Assembly (NCBI GenBank): GCA_027030435.1 | Contig: JALVEX010000219.1 | Coordinates: 1-10,721 of the forward strand | DNA: 10,721 nt | From: Paracoccaceae bacterium | GTDB lineage: Bacteria; Pseudomonadota; Alphaproteobacteria; Rhodobacterales; Rhodobacteraceae | Direction: 5' to 3' | Part shown: positions 1 through 6,942 of the stretch, piece by piece | Numbering within the stretch: the stretch's first letter is position 1 | How the letters are laid out: each line of letters opens with the position of its first letter | Translations under genes and position numbers: made by a program | Notes under the pieces: model-generated | Told to the model about the DNA's origin: nothing | Database searches by the model: none | The model's input: only the letters and a program-made list of their open reading frames with translations

Positions 1-691
1 GGCCGTTCTTCGCATCGATCGCCAGGGCGCGGTTGTCGCGCGAAACCACATAGACGATCCCCTCCTTCACCGCCGGCGCGCCGGTGGCCGCGGCATCGAG
101 CTTCTGGCGCCACCTGAGCGCCCCCGTCGCCGCATCGAGCGCCACCAGTTCGCCATAGCCGGAGGTGACGAAAAGCACATCCCCCCCGATCGCCAGCCCC
201 CCGCCCGAGGCCTGGCCCGCGCGCTCGCCGGGGGGGGTGATATCCGTGCGCCAGAGCGCCTTGCCCGCAAGCGAATGCGCCATCACGCCGGCGCGCGAAT
301 CGAGTGTGAAGATGCGCCCCTCCGCCACCACAGGATCGGCGGTGATGCGGAACTTGCGGCTGTTGCCCGCCCCGATGGAAGCCGACCACAGCATCTTCGG
401 CTGGGGAGCGAAAGCGAGATGCGTAAGGTGATGGGCGCTGTTGCCGAGGCGCTGGGGCCAGGCGGAGAGATTGACGGGCGCCGGCAGGCTGATCGGCAGG
501 GCGCGGTTTCCGGCGGCCTCCTGCCCCCCCGCGCCTGCCGCATCTAGCGGGGCGCGAATATCGAGCCGTTTGCCGGGCAGGATCAGTTCCCGCTCGCCGC
601 AGCCCGCCAACGCCAGAGCCATGCCCGCTGCCAGCATGAGCGGCGCGCGCGCGCCCCTGATCCCCCGCAAAACCATCATACCCAGCCCCAT
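1..691 (-). CDS. bamB: BamB-like outer membrane lipoprotein with PQQ-type beta-propeller, 3' end missing
   Basis: Reading the minus strand from an ATG at 691 gives 230 codons with no stop up to the window edge, so the C-terminal part is missing. The N-terminus is a lipoprotein signal: a hydrophobic Leu/Ala stretch ending in a Leu-Ala-Gly-Cys lipobox with Cys31 as the predicted lipidated residue. After a linker come beta-propeller blades of the PQQ/pyrrolo-quinoline repeat type, with recurring pieces such as LVALDAATGALRW and AIDAKNG. BamB is the lipoprotein of the BAM complex that helps fold outer-membrane beta-barrels from the periplasmic face. The neighbouring YfgM-like gene upstream fits the known yfgM-bamB(-der) gene order. 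The start at 691 has AAGG only 3 nt upstream and a better-spaced AGAGGG at about 11 nt; ATGs at 679 and 676 are in frame and are alternative starts. The gene carries several long G/C homopolymers, but the frame is intact. A different PQQ-repeat protein is possible, but the lipobox plus context make BamB most likely. Confidence 0.85.
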   Translation of the reverse strand, partial: MGLGMMVLRGIRGARAPLMLAAGMALALAGCGERELILPGKRLDIRAPLDAAGAGGQEAAGNRALPISLPAPVNLSAWPQRLGNSAHHLTHLAFAPQPKMLWSASIGAGNSRKFRITADPVVAEGRIFTLDSRAGVMAHSLAGKALWRTDITPPGERAGQASGGGLAIGGDVLFVTSGYGELVALDAATGALRWRQKLDAAATGAPAVKEGIVYVVSRDNRALAIDAKNG

Positions 692-771
692 TTGCCTTCA
701 CACCCTCTTCATTCCGATCGCCCCGCAGGCCATCCCGCCAGTCACCCGGCCGGACGGCCCGGCGCCCGCGC

Positions 772-788
772 TCGGGATAGCATCCCGA
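772..788 (-). other. Short intercistronic hairpin between yfgM-like gene and bamB
   Basis: A perfect 7-bp inverted repeat (TCGGGAT / ATCCCGA) with a 3-nt loop lies in the 107-nt gap between the YfgM-like stop codon at 799 and the bamB start at 691. It begins 11 nt past the stop codon in the direction of transcription. Flanking GCGCC and GGCGC can extend the pairing around internal unpaired bases. There is no T-run on the transcript side, so it does not look like an intrinsic terminator. It may act as an RNA-processing or stability element, or it may be chance in GC-rich DNA. Confidence 0.35.
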
Positions 789-798
789 AGGGGCGCGG

Positions 799-1452
799 TC
801 ACGTGCTTTCGAGCGTGCCGCCAAGCGCGATGATCAACTGGCCCACACGCTGGCGCATGTCCGGCCCGGCCTCGCTGTCTTCATAGATGGCGCGCAGCCG
901 CTCGATCGCCTCAGCCTTGCGCCCCGCCTCGATATCGAGCGCCGCAAGCTGCTCCTCGCCCAGCAGCCGGAAGGGCGCGCCGGGGCGGATCAGCGCCTCG
1001 AGCGCCTTGCGCCGCTCCTCTTCGCTCATCTCCGGGCCCGCGAGCATCACCATCTTGAGGCGCGCCATGTCGCGATAGACGGGCGAAAGCCCCTCATCCG
1101 CGCCAAGCGCCTCAAGCACCGCGCCCGCCCCTTTGCGATCGCCGGCCGCGGCCTCGGCATCCGCCTTCAGCATGGCGATGACGGCGCTTGTATCGCCCGT
1201 TGCCTCTATCCCCGAAAGCGCCTTCGCGCGCGCCGCCGGATCCGCTTCCTCGAGCGCGGCGAGGATGGAATCCCCGAGCGCCTCGGCCGCCGCGCGCGCC
1301 TGCGCCTTGCGCCATTCGTTCCAGGCCGCGCCGCCCACCAGCAGCAGGATGGCGAGAATGGCGATCCAGCCGTATTTGCGCATCAGCTTGAAAAGGCGAT
1401 CGCGGCGCACCTCTTCCGTGACTTCGTCGATGAAACTTTCGTTGTTGCTCAC
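799..1452 (-). CDS. YfgM-like membrane-anchored TPR protein (translocon ancillary family)
   Basis: The 217-residue product begins with a short charged cytoplasmic segment (residues 1-27, SFIDEVTEEVRRDRLFKLMR). One membrane helix follows (about 28-44), then a predominantly alpha-helical, Ala/Glu-rich periplasmic domain with TPR-like helix pairs. This matches the YfgM/TPR_21 family, single-pass inner-membrane proteins that in E. coli associate with SecYEG and periplasmic chaperones and are encoded next to bamB. The start codon is GTG at 1452, supported by GGAG 6 nt upstream and by the conserved-looking N-terminus that begins there. The gene is the first of the minus-strand pair and is followed 107 nt later by bamB. 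The name YfgM is by family resemblance and position; the chaperone role in this organism is inferred. Confidence 0.8.
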   Translation of the reverse strand: MSNNESFIDEVTEEVRRDRLFKLMRKYGWIAILAILLLVGGAAWNEWRKAQARAAAEALGDSILAALEEADPAARAKALSGIEATGDTSAVIAMLKADAEAAAGDRKGAGAVLEALGADEGLSPVYRDMARLKMVMLAGPEMSEEERRKALEALIRPGAPFRLLGEEQLAALDIEAGRKAEAIERLRAIYEDSEAGPDMRQRVGQLIIALGGTLEST

Positions 1453-1500
1453 TGGCTTCTCCGCTTTCCGCCCGTTTCCCGCCGCTGTTCGGCCCGCATC

Positions 1501-1529
1501 CTCTTAGCGTGAAGCCTGCCTGATGCCAA
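1501..1529 (-). promoter_or_regulatory. Candidate promoter for the yfgM-bamB pair
   Basis: On the minus strand TTGGCA (1529-1524) and TAAGAG (1506-1501) are separated by 17 nt, which fits a sigma-70-type promoter with a good -35 and a weak -10. Transcription would start about 40 nt upstream of the GTG start at 1452. The -35 falls inside the tandem repeat at 1521-1570. This is a motif match only. Confidence 0.3.
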
Positions 1530-1570
1530 CCCTCGGGGCCATCTCATGAGCCAACCCTCGGGCCATCCCT
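1521..1570. repeat. Imperfect 24-26 nt tandem repeat in divergent intergenic region
   Basis: Two adjacent copies (1521-1546 and 1547-1570) share the core GCCAACCCTCGGG and then CCATC. They differ by two single-base insertions and a few terminal substitutions. The repeat lies between the divergently oriented yfgM-like gene and the efflux operon, and one copy contains the candidate -35 of the minus-strand promoter. It may be a binding-site duplication or simple replication slippage. Confidence 0.6.
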
Positions 1571-1638
1571 TGACCAGCGAAAGAGCTACCTTGCGCAAAG
1601 GCCGAACACCTCCCCTTCCCTTCCCGCATCCCGGGGCC

Positions 1639-1667
1639 TTGCAAGGCTGGCTTCTCTGCGATAATCT
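1639..1667 (+). promoter_or_regulatory. Candidate promoter of the RND efflux operon
   Basis: TTGCAA (1639-1644) is followed after 15 nt by GATAAT (1660-1665), or after 17 nt by TAATCT (1662-1667). Both are plausible sigma-70-type -35/-10 combinations, and the GATAAT is a strong -10 in a very GC-rich context. Transcription would begin near 1672, leaving a leader of roughly 100 nt before the adaptor start at 1774. The -10 overlaps the palindrome at 1664-1685, as expected for a repressed promoter. This placement argues against translation starting at the in-frame ATG at 1546. Confidence 0.5.
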
Positions 1668-1685
1668 GAACCGGTTAGTTCAGAT
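1664..1685. promoter_or_regulatory. Perfect 8+8 bp palindrome, probable TetR-family operator
   Basis: The left arm ATCTGAAC (1664-1671) is the exact reverse complement of the right arm GTTCAGAT (1678-1685), with a 6-nt spacer CGGTTA. The arms also contain the sub-palindrome AACCGGTT. Its 22-bp size, near-dyad symmetry and overlap with the -10 region are typical of operators for TetR-type repressors that control RND efflux pumps. No repressor gene lies in the window, so the regulator family is inferred. Confidence 0.6.
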
Positions 1686-1773
1686 CGCGGCAGCATCGCG
1701 GCATCCACCGGGCAATATGCACATGCCCCGGAGCGCCGCCAAAACCGCAGGGAAAGGCAGGCAGGCCAACCGC

Positions 1774-3009
1774 ATGAGAATACTACCGATCATCACCGCG
1801 GTGCTCGTTGCCGGGTTTCTGTATCTCCTGGTGTTCGAACGCGATGCGCTCGATGCCTTCACCGGGCGGCGGGAAGCGCCCCGCGCGGGCGAAACGGCGA
1901 GCGCCTCAGCGGCCGGCGCGCCCGATGACGCCACGGCAGGCGCAGCCGAAAGCGCCAAAAAAGGTGCCGCAGAAGGCGAAAAGCCGCTCATCCGGGTGGT
2001 GGTGAGCCGCTCCAAGGCCCGCCCGCTCGAAGACATGGTCCTCCTGCGCGGCCAGACGGAAGCGGCGCACGACGTGGCGGTGATGGCGGAAACCTCGGGC
2101 CGGGTGATCGGCGAACCGCTCTCCAAGGGCGCGCTCGTGGAGGAAGGGCAGATCCTCTGCCGCCTCGATCCCGATGTGCGCCCCGCCCGCCTCGCGGAGG
2201 CCCGCGCGCGCCTCGAGGAAGCGCGGATCAACTACACCGCCGCCACGCGCCTCAAGGATGCGGGCTTCACCTCCAGGACCCGCGCCACCGCCGCAAAAGC
2301 GGCGCTGAAATCCGCCGAGGCGGCGGTAGCGGCGGCCGAAGCCGAGCTTGCGCGCACCGAGATCCGCGCGCCCTTTTCGGGCCTGCTTGAAGGGGATACC
2401 GCCGAGCTTGGCGCCCTCCTCGGCCCAGGCCAGCCCTGCGCTACGGTGATCGATCTCGATCCCATCCGCCTCGTGGGCCATGTGCCCGAAACCACCGTCG
2501 ATCGCATCCGCCCCGGCGCGCGCGCCCTCGCGCGGCTCACGGATGGCCGCACCCTCACCGGGCAAGTCAGCTTCATCTCGCGGCGTGCCGATCCCCTCAC
2601 CCGCACCTTCCGCGTGGAGGTGGAAGCCGCCAATGGCGACATGGCCGTGCGCGCCGGGCAGACGGCGGAAATCCTGATCGAGACAGAGCCGCGCCCGGCC
2701 CATCTCGTGATGCAATCGGCGCTCACCCTCAACGACGATGGCGCGCTCGGGCTGCGCATCGTCGAAGGCATCACCGAGAGCGAAGGCACACCCCGGGGGA
2801 TCGTGCGCTTCAGGCCGGTGCGCATCCTGCGCGACACGCCCGAAGGCGTGTGGCTCACCGGCCTGCCCGATCCGGCGGAGGTGATCGTGCGCGGGCAGGA
2901 ATACGTGAAGGACGGCGTGCCGGTGGAAGTGGCGCGCTCCGTTGATGGCGATGGCGTGGGTGCGCCCTCCGAAGCGGAAGAAGCAGAAGCAGCGGGGAGC
3001 GGCGGATGA
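1774..3009 (+). CDS. RND efflux periplasmic adaptor (membrane fusion protein, HlyD/AcrA type)
   Basis: From the ATG at 1774 the product has 411 residues. Residues 4-20 form one N-terminal membrane helix, with no lipobox cysteine, followed by an Ala/Ser-rich flexible linker (about 32-70). The first lipoyl half is at about 100-132 (GRVIGEPLSKGALVEEGQ). An alpha-helical hairpin rich in Ala, Glu and Arg follows (about 134-192), then the second lipoyl half (about 193-227, RAPFSGLL), a beta-barrel (about 228-305) and a membrane-proximal domain (about 306-386). The tail is acidic. Such adaptors bridge an inner-membrane RND pump and an outer-membrane TolC-like channel. The reading frame is open back to an ATG at 1546, but the promoter and palindrome lie inside that extension. 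The membrane helix follows directly on Met at 1774, with CAGG 8 nt upstream. ATGs at 1717 and 1723 are less likely alternatives. The stop overlaps the permease start by ATGA, indicating translational coupling. Confidence 0.88.
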   Translation: MRILPIITAVLVAGFLYLLVFERDALDAFTGRREAPRAGETASASAAGAPDDATAGAAESAKKGAAEGEKPLIRVVVSRSKARPLEDMVLLRGQTEAAHDVAVMAETSGRVIGEPLSKGALVEEGQILCRLDPDVRPARLAEARARLEEARINYTAATRLKDAGFTSRTRATAAKAALKSAEAAVAAAEAELARTEIRAPFSGLLEGDTAELGALLGPGQPCATVIDLDPIRLVGHVPETTVDRIRPGARALARLTDGRTLTGQVSFISRRADPLTRTFRVEVEAANGDMAVRAGQTAEILIETEPRPAHLVMQSALTLNDDGALGLRIVEGITESEGTPRGIVRFRPVRILRDTPEGVWLTGLPDPAEVIVRGQEYVKDGVPVEVARSVDGDGVGAPSEAEEAEAAGSGG

Positions 3010-6000
3010 CCGGGATCGTCGATTGGGCGGCCGCGCGCGCGCGCATGGTGATGGCCTTCATCCTGCTTTCGCTGATCGCGGGCGCCATCGCCTATGTGAG
3101 CCTGCCCAAGGAGGGCGAGCCGGATATCGAAATCGCCGCGCTGTTCGTCTCCGTGCCCTTCCCCGGCATCTCGGCGGAGGATGCCGAGCGGCTTGTCGTC
3201 AGGCCGATGGAAACCGAGCTCGCCGATCTCGACGGGCTGAAAAAGATCTCCGGCACCGCGCTCGAGAATTACGCCGGCGTGGCGCTCGAATTCGATTACG
3301 GCTGGGACAAGGACAAGATCATCGCCGACGTGCGCGATCGCATGGCCAAGGCGGAAGCCAAGTTCCCCGACGGCTACGAGAAATACACCATTTCCGAGAT
3401 CAATTTCTCCGCCTTCCCGGTGATCATCGTCGATCTGTCCGGGCCGGTGCCCGAGCGCACCATGCTCAAGGTGGCGCGCGATCTTCAGGATCGCCTCGAG
3501 GCGCTCGAGCCGGTGCTCGAGGCCGGCATCGCGGGGCTGCGCGATGAAATGGTGGAGGTGACCATCGACCCCCTGCGCCTCGAGGCCTATAACGTGACCG
3601 CCGCCGAGCTGATCGACGTGGTGCGCCAGAACAACCTGCTGATCCCCGCCGGCGAGGTGGAAAACCCCACCGGCGCCTTCGCGGTGAAGCTGCCCTCCTC
3701 CTTCAGGAGCCCGCGCGACGTGATGGCGCTTCCCGTCAAGACCAACGGCGATAGGGTGATAACGCTTGGCGATCTCGCCGATATCCGCCTCACCTTCGAG
3801 GATCGCCGCGGCACGGCGCGCTTCAATGGCGCGCCCACGGTGGCGCTGCAGGTGGTGAAGCGCAAGGGCTTCAATCTCCTCGATACCACGAATCTGGTGC
3901 GTGCGGAGGTGGAGAAGGCGCGCGCCGAATGGCCGCCCGAGCTCAGGGCCGCGCTGCACATGAGCACCAGCAACGATCAGTCCCGCATCGTCGGCAGCAT
4001 GATCCGCCAGCTCGAGAATTCGGTGCTGACGGCCATCGCGCTGGTGATGATCGTGGTGCTGGCAAGCCTCGGCACCCGCTCGGCGCTCCTCGTGGGCTTC
4101 GCCATTCCCACCTCCTTCCTTCTCACCTTCGCGCTTCTCGCCATCATGGGAATCACCATTTCCAACATCGTGATGTTCGGCCTCATTCTCGCGGTGGGGA
4201 TGCTGGTGGATGGCGCCATCGTGGTGGTGGAATATGCCGACAGGCGCATCAGCGAGGGCGTGGGGCCGATGCATGCCTATGTGGAAGCGGCGAAGCGGAT
4301 GTTCTGGCCGATCGTCTCCTCCACCGCCACCACGCTCTGCGCCTTCCTGCCGATGCTGTTCTGGCCCGGGGTGGCGGGGCAGTTCATGGGGATGCTGCCG
4401 GTGACGCTGATCTTCGTCCTGTCCGCGAGCCTGCTGGTGGCGCTCGTCTATCTGCCGGTGATGGGCGGGGTTTCGGGGCGCATCTCGCGCGCGCTCGGGC
4501 GCATCCGCGAGGCCCTGCGCCCGCGCCCGCTCATGCTGCGCATCGTGCTGGCGGCGCTTTCGGTGATCGCCATGTTCGCCGGGCTGATGCTGGCGCTCAA
4601 TCCCGCGCTCTACCCCCCGCTGGCGGCAGGCGCCGGCGCCGGTGGCTTCGCCGCCGCCCTGCCCGGCACGCTCCTCTTCATGCTGGCGGCGATGGCAAGC
4701 TCGATCACCATCGGCGCCCTGAAACCGCCCGAAAAGCCCCGCCCCGTGCGCGCGGGCTACCGGCGCAGCCTGTTCGGCCGCTTCATCCACGCCATCGTCG
4801 GCAATCCGGTGATGCCGATCATTGCCATCGCGGTGGTGATCGGCCTCGTGATGGCGGTGTTCTCCTACTACGGCAAGCACAATCTGGGCACCCAGTTCTT
4901 CGTCGAGAGCGAGCCCGAGCAGGCGATCGTCTTCGTGCGCGAGCGCGGCAATCTCTCGCTCGAGGAGAAGGACGATCTGGTGCGCGCCGTCGAGCGCATC
5001 GTGCTGGAAACGCCGGGCATCAAGACGGCCTTCGCCTTCGCCGGCCAGGGCGGGCTCAACCAGAACACCGGCGGCTTCCAGCCCCCCCGCGATACCATCG
5101 GCCAGATCCAGATGGAGCTCATCCCCTGGGAGGAGCGCGCCGACAGGCCGGAGCTTGACGGCGATGTGGTGATCGAAAACCTGCGCAAGCGCCTCTCGCG
5201 CCTCGCCGGGCTGAAATACGAGATCTTCGTGCCCGGCCGCGGCCCGGCCGCCGCCAAGCCCCTGCATCTGCGCCTGCGCGGCGATGATTTCGAGGCGCTG
5301 AAGGAAGCCACCCGCATGGTGCGCAGCAAGTTCGAACACACGGCCGGCCTCTACGACATCGAGGATACCCTGCCGCTCCCCGGCATCGATTGGGAAGTGC
5401 GGGTCGATACCGAAAAGGCAGGGCGCTTCGGTGCCAATGCGGCGATGGCGGGGGCGATGGTGCAGCTCGTCACCCGCGGCATCCTGCTGGACACCATGCG
5501 CGTCGATACTTCCGACGAGGAGATCGAGATCCGGGTGCGCCTGCCCGAGCGCGACCGCACCCTCTCCACCCTCGATGGCCTGAAGCTGCCCACCGCCCTC
5601 GGCCAGGTGCCGCTCTCCAATTTCGTCACCCGCGCGCCGGTGGAGAAGCTCGGCCGCATCGACCGCACGGACCGCAAGCGCTCCTTTGACGTCAAGGCCA
5701 ATGTCCGCCCCGGAAAGACCCCGCTTCTGGACGAGAAAGGCCAGCCCGTGCGCGATCAGGACGGCCGGCCGGTGATGGTGGTGCGCGATGCCAACGAGCG
5801 CATCGCCACGCTCACGAAATGGCTCGAGGAGGAAGCCACCCTGCCCGCCGGCATAAGCTGGGAATGGACGGGCGATCAGGAAGAACAGAAGAAGACGGGC
5901 GCCTTCCTCGGCAAGGCCTTCGCCGCCGCGCTCGGGCTGATGTTCATCATCCTGCTGGCGCAGTTCAACAATCTCTACGACACGGTGCTGGTGCTGCTCG

Positions 6001-6776
6001 CCGTGGTGCTCTCCACCGCCGGCGTGCTCGTGGGAATGCTGGTGATGGGGCAGAAATTCTCGATGATCATGACGGGCACCGGCGTGGTGGCGCTGGCGGG
6101 GATCGTGGTCAACAACAACATCGTGCTGATCGACACCTATCAGGAATTCTCCCGCTACATGCCCCGCCTCGAGGCGATCACCCGCACCGCCGAGGCGCGC
6201 ATCCGCCCGGTGCTGCTCACCACCATCACCACCATGGCCGGGCTGGCGCCGATGATGTTCGGGCTTTCGCTCGATTTCATCAACGGCAGCTGGTCGATCG
6301 ACAGCCCCACCTCGCTGTGGTGGAAGCCGCTGGCGACTGCCGTCGTCTTCGGGCTCGGCATCGCCACCGTGCTGACGCTGATCTTCACCCCGGCGATGCT
6401 GGCGCTCCGGGTCTGGGCGGGCCGGCTGATCGCGGGGCTCGCGCGGCGCATCGGCGCGGTGATCGGCGGACGCGAGAGCCGGGTGGCGCGCGATCTGCGC
6501 CTTGCCCGCGCCGCGCGGCGTGCGAAGGTGCCGGAATTTCTCTGGGAAGCGCCGCTGCCCGCCCTGAAGCTCGAGGGCGCAACGCCCCCCGAGGGCGAGG
6601 ACATGGATGAGGAAGTGGTGCGCCTTTCCGATCTGCGCCGTGTCCTGACGGGCAGGGAGAACGCGGGCGATCCCGCCGCCGCAGAGGGCCCGAATGACGG
6701 AGGAAGCGGCAGGGACGGCAGGGACGGCCCGGATGGCACCCCCGGCGGGCGCGGGCCGATCAAGGCCGCCGAATAG
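3006..6776 (+). CDS. RND-family efflux permease (AcrB-like) with extra membrane pair and long C-terminal tail
   Basis: The 1256-residue product is an RND pump. It has TM1 at about 13-33, a large periplasmic loop, a TM2-TM6 block at about 335-486, a second periplasmic loop, and a C-terminal TM block ending near residue 1138. Such pumps export hydrophobic or amphiphilic compounds using the proton gradient. The TM4 motif reads LVDGAIVVVEYADR (Asp402, Gly403) where AcrB has Asp-Asp. TM10 reads GIVVNNNIVLID, with Asn1036 in place of the AcrB lysine 940. The RxRPxLLT stretch of TM11 keeps the Arg and Thr. Two additional hydrophobic stretches (about 513-531 and 551-572) lie between TM6 and TM7 (about 599-619). 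After the last helix there is a hydrophilic tail of roughly 118 residues, about ten times the AcrB tail, ending in Gly-X-Y triplets. It overlaps the adaptor stop by 4 nt. The substrate cannot be read from sequence. The DG motif resembles heavy-metal RND pumps in that one position, but the protein does not otherwise look like CzcA. Confidence 0.93.
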   Translation: MTGIVDWAAARARMVMAFILLSLIAGAIAYVSLPKEGEPDIEIAALFVSVPFPGISAEDAERLVVRPMETELADLDGLKKISGTALENYAGVALEFDYGWDKDKIIADVRDRMAKAEAKFPDGYEKYTISEINFSAFPVIIVDLSGPVPERTMLKVARDLQDRLEALEPVLEAGIAGLRDEMVEVTIDPLRLEAYNVTAAELIDVVRQNNLLIPAGEVENPTGAFAVKLPSSFRSPRDVMALPVKTNGDRVITLGDLADIRLTFEDRRGTARFNGAPTVALQVVKRKGFNLLDTTNLVRAEVEKARAEWPPELRAALHMSTSNDQSRIVGSMIRQLENSVLTAIALVMIVVLASLGTRSALLVGFAIPTSFLLTFALLAIMGITISNIVMFGLILAVGMLVDGAIVVVEYADRRISEGVGPMHAYVEAAKRMFWPIVSSTATTLCAFLPMLFWPGVAGQFMGMLPVTLIFVLSASLLVALVYLPVMGGVSGRISRALGRIREALRPRPLMLRIVLAALSVIAMFAGLMLALNPALYPPLAAGAGAGGFAAALPGTLLFMLAAMASSITIGALKPPEKPRPVRAGYRRSLFGRFIHAIVGNPVMPIIAIAVVIGLVMAVFSYYGKHNLGTQFFVESEPEQAIVFVRERGNLSLEEKDDLVRAVERIVLETPGIKTAFAFAGQGGLNQNTGGFQPPRDTIGQIQMELIPWEERADRPELDGDVVIENLRKRLSRLAGLKYEIFVPGRGPAAAKPLHLRLRGDDFEALKEATRMVRSKFEHTAGLYDIEDTLPLPGIDWEVRVDTEKAGRFGANAAMAGAMVQLVTRGILLDTMRVDTSDEEIEIRVRLPERDRTLSTLDGLKLPTALGQVPLSNFVTRAPVEKLGRIDRTDRKRSFDVKANVRPGKTPLLDEKGQPVRDQDGRPVMVVRDANERIATLTKWLEEEATLPAGISWEWTGDQEEQKKTGAFLGKAFAAALGLMFIILLAQFNNLYDTVLVLLAVVLSTAGVLVGMLVMGQKFSMIMTGTGVVALAGIVVNNNIVLIDTYQEFSRYMPRLEAITRTAEARIRPVLLTTITTMAGLAPMMFGLSLDFINGSWSIDSPTSLWWKPLATAVVFGLGIATVLTLIFTPAMLALRVWAGRLIAGLARRIGAVIGGRESRVARDLRLARAARRAKVPEFLWEAPLPALKLEGATPPEGEDMDEEVVRLSDLRRVLTGRENAGDPAAAEGPNDGGSGRDGRDGPDGTPGGRGPIKAAE

Positions 6777-6796
6777 GGCCGGTTACGCCGCCGGCC
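6777..6796 (+). other. Weak hairpin directly after the efflux permease stop codon
   Basis: GGCCGG (6777-6782) and CCGGCC (6791-6796) can form a 6-bp stem with an 8-nt loop immediately after the TAG stop. No T-run follows, so intrinsic termination is not supported. It could be a partial or Rho-assisted 3' end for the efflux operon. Confidence 0.25.
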
Positions 6797-6856
6797 GCGC
6801 GCATCTGTGCCCTTTGCCGCGTTTTGCGCACGACCGCAGCGTGATCGGCGCGTGCG

Positions 6857-6937
6857 ACAATAAAACCTTGCCAGATGCCGATTTCTCGATAGTGTTTCCA
6901 TACAAACAAATTTCCGAACGAAAAAGCACCAGGGAGG
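6857..6937 (+). promoter_or_regulatory. AT-rich leader of the phn importer operon with strong Shine-Dalgarno
   Basis: The 166-nt gap before phnD becomes markedly AT-rich from about 6857 to 6930, unlike the GC-rich DNA on both sides, so a promoter is likely here. TTGCCA (6868-6873) with TAGTGT 16 nt further (6890-6895) is the best but weak sigma-70-like pair. A short palindrome TGTTT-N6-AAACA occupies 6893-6908. TTTCC recurs at 6895 and 6911. I see no convincing Pho box. The ribosome-binding site GGGAGG at 6932-6937, 5 nt before ATG 6943, is strong and fixes the phnD start. Confidence 0.4.
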
Positions 6938-6942
6938 ATAGA

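Noticed and set aside
3929..5158. Second plus-strand frame of about 400 codons inside the pump gene
   Set aside because: The translation is low-complexity Arg/Ala/Gly/His, typical of a +1 shadow frame; the pump frame carries all conserved motifs.
2232..5339. Antisense open frame of more than 1000 codons opposite the adaptor and pump
   Set aside because: It spans two well-supported plus-strand genes and its translation is dominated by His, Arg, Gly and Glu, with no recognisable domain. It is the expected shadow of GC-rich codon usage in the opposite frame.
6777..6796. Intrinsic terminator after the efflux operon
   Set aside because: The stem is only 6 bp with an 8-nt loop and no T-run follows; kept only as a weak hairpin.
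6694..6942. Upstream extension of the PhnD frame into the pump gene
   Set aside because: The signal peptide and a strong ribosome-binding site fix the start at 6943, and the extension would bury the signal peptide.
6841..6942. Pho box upstream of phnD
   Set aside because: No pair of CTGTCAT-like repeats at the expected spacing is visible, so phosphate control is not supported by the sequence.
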